Shown in pieces: positions 1 through 5,313 of a stretch of 6,545 nucleotides of DNA. A model generated the notes under the pieces. The model searched no databases, was not told where the DNA came from, and was given only the letters and a program-made list of their open reading frames with translations. Source of the DNA: Candidatus Woesearchaeota archaeon (GTDB taxonomy: Archaea > Nanobdellota > Nanobdellia > Woesearchaeales > GW2011-AR15); assembly GCA_023701075.1 (NCBI GenBank), contig JAMPXQ010000078.1, positions 1 to 6,545 of the forward strand. Reading direction: 5' to 3'. How positions within the stretch are numbered: the first letter of the stretch is position 1; each line of letters starts with the position of its first letter. A program made the position numbers and the translations under genes.

Positions 1-3000
1 GTTCTCTTCAGATATAGGATATCCGAACGAAGGATTTATTGAGCTTACAAGACTGCCTCTCTTGAGCCTTGCATCCCTGTCATTCAGGTATCTTATATCA
101 TTGGTATTGAATATGAATGCTCTCTTATCCATGTTTATATTGGTTATATTGAGGTATTGGGCTTCAGTTGTGATCGTATCCATATCTAATTCATCATCAG
201 TAGCAAGCCCTATGCTTGTCTCCTGGCTGACAAAAGTCATATGTTCTTTATTTGAAGGCATCGCGATGCTTGGATCCTCATAAATCAGGTTGAAGCCGAA
301 TTCTTTGCTTGTCAGGCTGATGAGTGCATCAATGTTAGTGGTCTCCAAAGAGAGATCATATCCGCCGGATTCTGGCATTACAAATGACAGGTTGTAATAT
401 CCATCTCCCCCATCAAATATATTGAAGGGGTAATCGTTCCCATCAAGGAGCAGGTTGAAATCAGTTATACCTACAAGATTATCTGTATTTGTGACCTTGA
501 ATCGGATGTCCGCATTTTGCCCTTCAAAGAAAGATGCTTGGTTTGATATTGAGATAGTGTCCGGCGCTGTGTCAGCTATCTGGAACATTATCTCTGCAGT
601 ATCCTCATTCCCAAACATGTCTTCGCATCTGATGACATAAGTGTATGTCCCGGATTCAAGGTAGCCTAGCTTTGTCTCGTGATACGTAGTGTTAGTGTAT
701 TCGAACAGCATCCATGAGCTGCTCTCATTATGCATGCATAGTGCATCCTCATCAGTCCATGTTTTTAAGATAGGATTATGGGACACATACAGGTTAAGTT
801 CAGATCCTATGGTGCGGTTCGGCAGTGCAAAAATCAAAGGAGGTGTTATATCAGCAACAGAAGATTCTCCATTTGACCACATCCAGATCCCGGCACCATT
901 CATTGCGCCTACAGTTGCATTGAAATCTCCTGAAGAGTTCACGCTGAATGTATGGCTTCTGTTGTCCAGGTCAGTCTGGTTGAAAGATCTTATGAAGACG
1001 CCTAGGCCGGTTGTCAGATTTATCCTGTATAGCAAGATATCTGATTCAGCATCAGTCGACTGCGTCCATGTGAATGTTATCCCGCCAGTGACAGTATCTT
1101 GATCCGAAATTCTAGGCCTTGTAGGAGGAGTGCTGTCTATGGACATATTTATTTTTCTTGGTGCACCCCAGTTGCCTGCAACATCTTTTGCTTTGATGCT
1201 GAAATAATACGTTCCTGGTCTTAGGGAAGTATAGGTCTTCCTGAGTATCGATGTCTCGGCGATGCTGTCTGCCACAGAATTCTGGTCTATGGAGAGTACA
1301 TAGCTGTATTCAGATACGCCTGAATCAAGATCAGAAGCATTCCAGGAGAAGTTTGCGCTCGAAGCGAATATCCATGAGGGCTTTGGCAGTGTCACATATC
1401 TCAAGGAAGATTGGTTATAGGCGGATCCCCTGACAGAGATTCCAGGAGCGACTAGGTCTATTTCAAGAGGGCCTCCTGTGGCGTTTGTCTTCATGCCTAC
1501 TGAATTTATGACAGAGACATTTGCATATATGGTTGTTCCATGGGCTTGCGAAGCAAAGCTGAAATTGTAGCTAGTTTCATACGTGGTCACGGAACCAAGA
1601 GTGGTTCCTGATGAAGTGTAAAGTACCACAAAATATCTAAGCGGTATGCTGAATATCGATGACTCTGTATCAGTTGAATTGGTCCAGGAGACTATTGCAT
1701 TGTTGTCATCATTGGTGAAATCATCAAGAGTCACAGTCGGTTTTGTGGCAGGGGTAAGATCGAGTCCGGTGCCTGTGAAATTGTAATATATCGAATCGTT
1801 GAAAGTCAATCTTCTTGTGCTGGCATTGACCTGATAGTAGACTGTTTTTCGTCCTGCGCTTTCAGTGAGTTCCCATATCTTGCTTGTAAGACAGCTCTCA
1901 AACCTTGTCCATCCGGCATAGTCTTCAGGTGGCCTTGTCGAAGGATCATCATAGTTAGTGTATCTGCAAGAGATTGCAGTGTCAGTATAATTCAATGCCA
2001 AAAAGACAGATCGGACAGAAGTATATTCCTGGTTAGTCTCTTCAATTCCTGTTGTCCCAAGATTCTTTATGAATATATATCCATAATAGAAGCAATCATG
2101 GGTGGCAGAAGAGCATTTCTCTCCTTCTGCAGCCACGCAATCATCATTTGTGTTGCAGTCTCTCCATGTCCCAAGGTTGCAGTAATCATTGTCCCCATCA
2201 GCATCCACATCCGCAGGTGAAGTGCCGCTGGCGTAGCATGTAGAAGAAGCTACACAGCTTGTTGATGCAGAGCAGCATGCATCATCTCCGCTGCTGCTGG
2301 TATATCCATTTTCCATTGTAGTGTCAGTCACTCTGGCAAGGATATTTTCATTAGTGTCATCACCGCAGCAGGTTGTTATATCTCCACCTATGCCCCAGGT
2401 ATAGCCGCATCCGGATGCAGTGCAGTATCCTGATAGTTCATCAGGGTCTTCCCAGGAATTGGAATTGCAGTATGATTTATATGATCCGCTGAATGTATAG
2501 CAGGCACCGGTATTCTGGCAAGTGCCGCTTGCATCAATGCAGTCAGTGCTCGCTGTGCAGCATGCAGTCGTATCAGCGCCGCAAGCCCCATTGGCTGAAG
2601 AATCCGTGCAGGAATTGGAATATTCGCTGGAATCATCTCCGCAGCAATTGGACGCGGCAGTCTCTCCGCCTATGGCCCATCTGCTTGCTCCGGCAATCGC
2701 AGAGCATGCAGCGCTTGAATAGTCTCCGCCATACCATGTCTTGCTTGCACCGCAGTAGGCTTTGCTAGGGATGGCAGCAGCGCTAGCGCTTCCAGTCGCG
2801 ACGCATGCATCATTATAATTGCAGTCAGTGCTGGTGCTGCAGCAAGCAGTGGTGGCATCATTATAGCCTGCAGGCGTGTCAGTAGATGAAGTTTCAAGTA
2901 TGACATAATTCGCAGTAGTGCCTTCATTGGTTATATCGTCTCCGCAGCATGCAGCAGCATCGACTTCTCCGCCTATGCTCCATAAAGGTCCGCTGTTGCA

Positions 3001-3597
3001 TGCGCCGTAAGCAGTGCAGGCAGAGCTGCCGGTGTCTCCATCACCCATAGAAGGAAAACCGCAGTCGTTGACTGCGCAGACATATACCCTTTCAAATCCT
3101 GGAAGATTCGTAAAGAAGAGGAAGTATATGATAAAGCAGAAGATTACGACAAACGAGGCCCTCTTAAGGCTAGCTCGTCTGGGTTTCAACCAATTAGGAA
3201 TAAGTTGCATGGAATTTGAGCTTAATGAAACAGATGCAGCAATTGATTCCAGCAGTGAATTTGCCGTGATATTAATCCGTTCATAGGTACTAGTGATTGT
3301 TTTGGCATAGTCATGTGAAGTAAGTCTGGCGAGAATTGATTTTATGAGTGAAAAGAATGCACAGAACCTAAGTAGCGATATTAATCTTATATACTCCAGC
3401 TGTTTATAGCATATCATGCAAATTGAGGAATAGTAAACAAAAATTAGTTCAGGGATAGTAGGTTCAGTTATTATTGATTCATAGTTGGGCGGAAAGCTTA
3501 ATTCTTTATTATTCTGCCTTGTCTGTCTTTTAGGCAAGGCTATATATTTCATTGCTAAAGCTAATAAAAATGCTTCAAGCAATATCTTTAGTATCAT
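1..3597 (-). CDS. Giant membrane-anchored Cys-rich / fibronectin-III-like surface protein (C-terminus outside window)
   Basis: I translated the minus strand block by block from ATG at 3597 and found 1199 codons without a stop, still open at the left edge. The chosen start follows an in-frame stop, has AGAGGG just upstream and overlaps the previous gene's stop. Residues 1-163 are membrane-related: hydrophobic stretches at about 1-18, 48-64 and perhaps 69-90, then a strong helix at 148-163 preceded by basic KPRRASLKR, which predicts the following part is exported. Residues 174-502 hold 35 cysteines in three imperfect repeats. Residues 503-615 look like a beta domain (GRKTVYYQV at 582-590). From about 617 onward there are Ig/FN3-like domains, with the hallmark GTYYFSIKAKDVAGNW at 795-810 and GTYTYVIRCEDMFGNED at 983-999, and TPP linkers near 823 and 918. 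Likely role: adhesion, envelope or S-layer-like component; no enzyme motif seen. An alternative start is Met130 (position 3210), directly before the basic signal-anchor. Confidence 0.88.
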   Translation of the reverse strand, partial: MILKILLEAFLLALAMKYIALPKRQTRQNNKELSFPPNYESIITEPTIPELIFVYYSSICMICYKQLEYIRLISLLRFCAFFSLIKSILARLTSHDYAKTITSTYERINITANSLLESIAASVSLSSNSMQLIPNWLKPRRASLKRASFVVIFCFIIYFLFFTNLPGFERVYVCAVNDCGFPSMGDGDTGSSACTAYGACNSGPLWSIGGEVDAAACCGDDITNEGTTANYVILETSSTDTPAGYNDATTACCSTSTDCNYNDACVATGSASAAAIPSKAYCGASKTWYGGDYSSAACSAIAGASRWAIGGETAASNCCGDDSSEYSNSCTDSSANGACGADTTACCTASTDCIDASGTCQNTGACYTFSGSYKSYCNSNSWEDPDELSGYCTASGCGYTWGIGGDITTCCGDDTNENILARVTDTTMENGYTSSSGDDACCSASTSCVASSTCYASGTSPADVDADGDNDYCNLGTWRDCNTNDDCVAAEGEKCSSATHDCFYYGYIFIKNLGTTGIEETNQEYTSVRSVFLALNYTDTAISCRYTNYDDPSTRPPEDYAGWTRFESCLTSKIWELTESAGRKTVYYQVNASTRRLTFNDSIYYNFTGTGLDLTPATKPTVTLDDFTNDDNNAIVSWTNSTDTESSIFSIPLRYFVVLYTSSGTTLGSVTTYETSYNFSFASQAHGTTIYANVSVINSVGMKTNATGGPLEIDLVAPGISVRGSAYNQSSLRYVTLPKPSWIFASSANFSWNASDLDSGVSEYSYVLSIDQNSVADSIAETSILRKTYTSLRPGTYYFSIKAKDVAGNWGAPRKINMSIDSTPPTRPRISDQDTVTGGITFTWTQSTDAESDILLYRINLTTGLGVFIRSFNQTDLDNRSHTFSVNSSGDFNATVGAMNGAGIWMWSNGESSVADITPPLIFALPNRTIGSELNLYVSHNPILKTWTDEDALCMHNESSSWMLFEYTNTTYHETKLGYLESGTYTYVIRCEDMFGNEDTAEIMFQIADTAPDTISISNQASFFEGQNADIRFKVTNTDNLVGITDFNLLLDGNDYPFNIFDGGDGYYNLSFVMPESGGYDLSLETTNIDALISLTSKEFGFNLIYEDPSIAMPSNKEHMTFVSQETSIGLATDDELDMDTITTEAQYLNITNINMDKRAFIFNTNDIRYLNDRDARLKRGSLVSSINPSFGYPISEEN
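553..1749 (-). other. Tandem fibronectin-III/Ig-like beta domains of the surface protein
   Basis: Residues 617-1015 divide into about four beta-sandwich-like units: roughly 617-718, 720-825, 826-919 and 920-1015. Evidence is the recurring pattern of an aromatic-rich strand with SW or FTW (VSWTNSTDTES, FSWNASDLDSG, FTWTQSTDAES), a late G-T-Y-x-Y/F strand, an A-K-D-x-A-G-N or C-E-D-M-F-G-N turn, and Pro-rich linkers. The fourth unit contains the only two cysteines after residue 569 (Cys954 and Cys991), a plausible single disulfide. Two further beta-rich stretches (about 1016-1110 and 1111-1199) continue to the window edge. Exact boundaries are approximate. Confidence 0.65.
2155..3000 (-). repeat. 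Three imperfect Cys-rich repeats (about 90-100 residues each) inside the surface protein
   Basis: Repeat 1 is residues 200-298, repeat 2 is 299-392 and repeat 3 is 393-481. Each has W-x-I-G-G-[ED] (Trp206, 307, 401), then C-C-G-D-D (Cys217-218, 318-319, 410-411), then a second paired-Cys motif A-C-C-[ST]-x-S-T-x-C (Cys252-253, 346-347, 441-442), then a Y-C...W...C stretch (Cys282/298, 377/392, 473/481). The distance from the second Cys pair to the next Trp is 55 residues both times, while the gap between the two Cys pairs varies (35, 28, 31). The segment 174-199 before repeat 1 looks like the tail of a degraded earlier unit. Many cysteines in an exported segment suggest disulfide-stabilised modules; metal binding is less likely but possible. 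Confidence 0.8.
2185..2211 (-). other. Asp-rich calcium-loop-like motif in the surface protein
   Basis: Residues 463-471 read DVDADGDND, with Asp at every second position (463, 465, 467, 469, 471) and Gly at 468. This resembles the D-x-D-x-D-G loops that bind calcium in thrombospondin type-3, dockerin and EF-hand-like repeats. It occurs once, within repeat 3 just before Cys473. Calcium binding is inferred from the pattern alone. Confidence 0.45.
3516..3540. other. Hairpin near the 5' end of the surface-protein message
   Basis: Arms 3516-3524 and 3532-3540 pair over nine positions with one imperfect pair (a G-T wobble when read on the plus strand, a C-A mismatch in the minus-strand RNA), around a 7-base loop. 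The outer six pairs (GCCTTG with CAAGGC) are perfect and GC-rich in an otherwise AT-rich stretch. It lies in codons 20-28 of the surface-protein gene. There is no T-run after it on the minus strand, so it is not a terminator of ordinary form. It may be accidental. Confidence 0.3.
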
Positions 3598-3746
3598 TTT
3601 CCCTCTTTTTTAATTGATTTCTCAAGCAGAGTATTTATTTTTGTCGATATTTTGGCATCAGTCTCTTCACAGATCTTCTGGAGCTTTTGATAGATGTCAA
3701 TATCTAAAGAAACGCATACTTTGACTTTCGAGATCCCTTTTTTCAT
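3594..3746 (-). CDS. Small ribbon-helix-helix (CopG/Arc-type) DNA-binding regulator
   Basis: This 50-residue protein (ATG at 3746, TGA at 3596-3594) has the form of a bare ribbon-helix-helix domain. Residues 7-14 (KVKVCVSL) give the DNA-contacting beta strand, about 15-28 (IDIYQKLQKICEET) the first helix, and about 32-46 (KISTKINTLLEKSIK) the second helix. Family members bind operators as dimers that stack on short repeated or palindromic half-sites. Its stop shares bases with the start of the giant surface-protein gene downstream (ATGA), and that gene's ribosome-binding sequence lies inside its last codons, so the two are almost certainly one transcript. A run of five 9-bp units begins 9 bp upstream of its start codon and makes autoregulation likely. 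No toxin partner of usual size follows, so a toxin-antitoxin role is not supported. The short length is normal for the family. Fold assignment is good; the target is inferred. Confidence 0.85.
   Translation of the reverse strand: MKKGISKVKVCVSLDIDIYQKLQKICEETDAKISTKINTLLEKSIKKEGK
3601..3606 (-). promoter_or_regulatory. Ribosome-binding site of the surface-protein gene
   Basis: On the minus strand AGAGGG lies three bases before the ATG at 3597, within the last codons of the regulator gene. It supports the 3597 start over the internal Met130 codon, which has no comparable purine-rich sequence upstream, and fits translation coupled to the regulator through the ATGA stop/start overlap. Confidence 0.6.
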
Positions 3747-3754
3747 CCTATTTA

Positions 3755-3799
3755 AGTATTACTAGTATAAATATTAATAATAGTAATAAAAGTATTACT
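3755..3799. promoter_or_regulatory. Five contiguous 9-bp units, probable ribbon-helix-helix operator
   Basis: Units begin at 3755, 3764, 3773, 3782 and 3791. The first and fifth are identical (AGTATTACT) and near-palindromic, with arms AGTA and TACT around one central base. Units 2 and 4 keep the leading AGTA, and unit 3 begins ATTA. The fifth sits in a 13-bp odd palindrome (3789-3801). The array fills the gap between two divergent genes, overlaps the predicted TATA box of the minus-strand operon and abuts the one of the plus-strand gene. Some ribbon-helix-helix repressors (the omega family) bind short iterated repeats of this sort. Binding here is inferred. The sequence is AT-rich, so chance similarity of the weaker units is possible; the identical end units on the same 9-bp register are the strongest evidence. 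Confidence 0.55.
3766..3772 (-). promoter_or_regulatory. Possible TATA box for the regulator/surface-protein operon
   Basis: Read on the minus strand this is ATTTATA, about 23 bp upstream of the regulator's ATG at 3746. With the usual archaeal spacing, transcription would start at or next to the start codon, giving a leaderless message; this agrees with the lack of a convincing Shine-Dalgarno sequence before the regulator. The box lies inside the second operator unit. The near-symmetric TATATAAAG read from 3807 on the minus strand is an alternative. Confidence 0.4.
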
Positions 3800-3807
3800 T
3801 TATATAT
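3799..3807 (+). promoter_or_regulatory. Archaeal TATA box for the GT-C gene
   Basis: TTTATATAT matches the archaeal TATA consensus. Archaeal transcription usually starts about 25 bp downstream of the box centre, which would be near 3828, leaving a leader of roughly 15 bases before the ATG at 3844. This placement argues against the in-frame TTG at 3811, which would lie upstream of the transcript start. The fifth operator unit abuts the box. Confidence 0.6.
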
Positions 3808-3843
3808 CTTTTGGAAAAATTTTTAATCGAAGCATGTTTCAAG

Positions 3844-5313
3844 ATGGAAGTGGGTGAAAAGCTGACTAGGATCCAGTATATCTTTCTTGTTATACTTTTA
3901 GTTTTCTCGTTTGTCTATACTTTCAGAAGGCATCTTGATTATCCATTCCCTTATCATCATGATGAATGGCAGCACCTGGGGATTTCCATGCAGATGATGG
4001 ATGGAGGGTATAACAACCAGATCAATCCCTGGTTAGGTGTGCCGATGGATCATTTTGATCTGGAGATAGGGTTTCACTCTTTCTTGGCAGGATTATTCCT
4101 GCTGACCGGGTATGATCCGGTGCTAAATTATCAATACCTTGCAGGTGCATTTGCAGTCTTTTCATCTTTGGCATTATTCCTCTTCATGCAGAAATTCCTA
4201 AAAAAATTCATGCTTTCTGTCTTGGCAATCATCCTATACATGTCATTGACTACAAATGTCAATATATTGGGTAAGGAATTTTTTGTGCCATTGACAATGG
4301 CTTTTCCGTTCATATTCTATGCAATGTTCCTTCTTCTGAAGATAAGGTCAGGCAGCAATGTTTCATCTTCCTATCAATTATTCATCATCCTGATTTTCCT
4401 GTTCATGATACATGTGCCATCTGCAATTATCCTGATTGTTCCGCTAATGTTTGAGCCTTTGGTCTATAAAAACATTTTATCCCGTGATAAGATGGTCTTC
4501 TTGTTCCCTTTGGTATTTCTTGGGATAGTTGTATCTTATCACTTCTTATGGAAAGGCAGCCTGATAGATTCATTTGAGTATCTTAAGCAATTGGTGGTCT
4601 TTGAAAAGGGTTGGGGGAAATTGGAGATAGATTATTTCCTGCCATATTTGTATGGCATAATCAATGCTGCATTGTTCATAGTTGGTGCAGTCTTCCTATT
4701 GATGAATGAAAGATGGTCGGATTATCCTAAATCAATATTCTCATTTGCCTTTATATCGCTTTTCCTGGCGTCTTTTCATGGATTGACTGGATATGCTATA
4801 CTTATTCCGTATAGCAGGGCTGTCCATTATGCATTGATATCTATGATACCGATGACTATGCTTGGGTTTGATTATCTGCTGCAACGTTTTTCACTTAAGA
4901 GAAATGCTCTTGTTATAGTCTCAATAATTTATGTTGCCTCTATGTTTGCATTTCCATATCAACTGGACAAGAGATATGAGGAATACAGTGAAAAAGTCAT
5001 TGACCTGAAGTCATATGCAGCTTTGAAGTGGATAGAATCAGAATATGGCAGAGGGAATAAGCTGCTGACACCATATTTCATGACTTCAGCAGTATACCCT
5101 ATTTCTAGTAGTGGTGTAATATCACTGATACCTGCGCAGCTGGAAGGCGGATTTATAGATGAGAATTTCAGGTTCTTTTCATATTCTTGCAAAGAGAAGG
5201 AAGATATAATCAGACAGGCTAAAGCGTCTTTAGTCTTATCTCCTGGTAAGCTTACGTGCTCTTTCTTGCAAGAGGTTTATGAAGACGGCTATTTTGTATA
5301 CACGGTCATTTGA
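3844..5313 (+). CDS. Polytopic membrane protein, probable GT-C-fold glycosyltransferase
   Basis: The protein has 489 residues from ATG 3844. The first membrane helix (about 11-27) is followed by an extracytoplasmic loop containing FPYHHDEWQHL (35-45), where Asp40-Glu41 with His38-His39 matches the acidic catalytic pair that GT-C enzymes (PMT, ArnT, AglB-like families) carry in their first outer loop. About ten hydrophobic segments follow (near 76-90, 97-115, 122-141, 147-165, 177-200, 217-236, 265-287, 297-312, 315-340, 353-370), then a soluble tail of about 120 residues (371-489), also usual for GT-C proteins. Such enzymes transfer sugars from lipid-phosphate donors to proteins or lipids outside the membrane; donor and acceptor here are unknown. 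It lacks an obvious WWD-type motif of oligosaccharyltransferases. It is transcribed divergently from the regulator/surface-protein pair across a 97-bp gap and overlaps the convergent GT4 gene by 8 bp. There is no clear Shine-Dalgarno sequence. A function unrelated to sugar transfer cannot be excluded. Confidence 0.75.
   Translation: MEVGEKLTRIQYIFLVILLVFSFVYTFRRHLDYPFPYHHDEWQHLGISMQMMDGGYNNQINPWLGVPMDHFDLEIGFHSFLAGLFLLTGYDPVLNYQYLAGAFAVFSSLALFLFMQKFLKKFMLSVLAIILYMSLTTNVNILGKEFFVPLTMAFPFIFYAMFLLLKIRSGSNVSSSYQLFIILIFLFMIHVPSAIILIVPLMFEPLVYKNILSRDKMVFLFPLVFLGIVVSYHFLWKGSLIDSFEYLKQLVVFEKGWGKLEIDYFLPYLYGIINAALFIVGAVFLLMNERWSDYPKSIFSFAFISLFLASFHGLTGYAILIPYSRAVHYALISMIPMTMLGFDYLLQRFSLKRNALVIVSIIYVASMFAFPYQLDKRYEEYSEKVIDLKSYAALKWIESEYGRGNKLLTPYFMTSAVYPISSSGVISLIPAQLEGGFIDENFRFFSYSCKEKEDIIRQAKASLVLSPGKLTCSFLQEVYEDGYFVYTVI

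Noticed and set aside
689..1102. Plus-strand open frame of 137 codons
   Set aside because: It lies opposite the fully open surface-protein frame, has no promoter or ribosome-binding site, and its translation has no recognisable domain; it is a shadow of the minus-strand gene.
2239..2254. Small inverted repeat TGTAG/CTACA
   Set aside because: Only five pairs, inside Ser/Cys-rich coding repeats; expected by chance in such sequence.
2388..2927. Minus-strand frames of 82 and 85 codons rich in Ala, Ile and Leu
   Set aside because: They are alternative frames of the Cys-rich repeats; the Cys-rich frame is continuous with the beta domains and with the start at 3597, so these are by-products of repetitive codons.
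2155..3000. CRISPR-like or mobile-element repeats
   Set aside because: The repetition is at protein level with unequal unit lengths and diverged DNA; there are no spacers, terminal inverted repeats or transposase.
3014..3286. Plus-strand open frame of 90 codons
   Set aside because: Antisense to the signal-anchor region of the surface protein; no family resemblance and no upstream signals.
3594..3746. Toxin-antitoxin system with the ribbon-helix-helix protein as antitoxin
   Set aside because: The downstream partner is a giant exported protein, not a small toxin, and the regulator has no C-terminal toxin-binding tail beyond the fold.
3811..3843. TTG start 33 bases upstream of the chosen GT-C start
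   Set aside because: It lies upstream of the transcript start predicted from the TATA box at 3799-3807, and its extra residues add nothing typical of the family.
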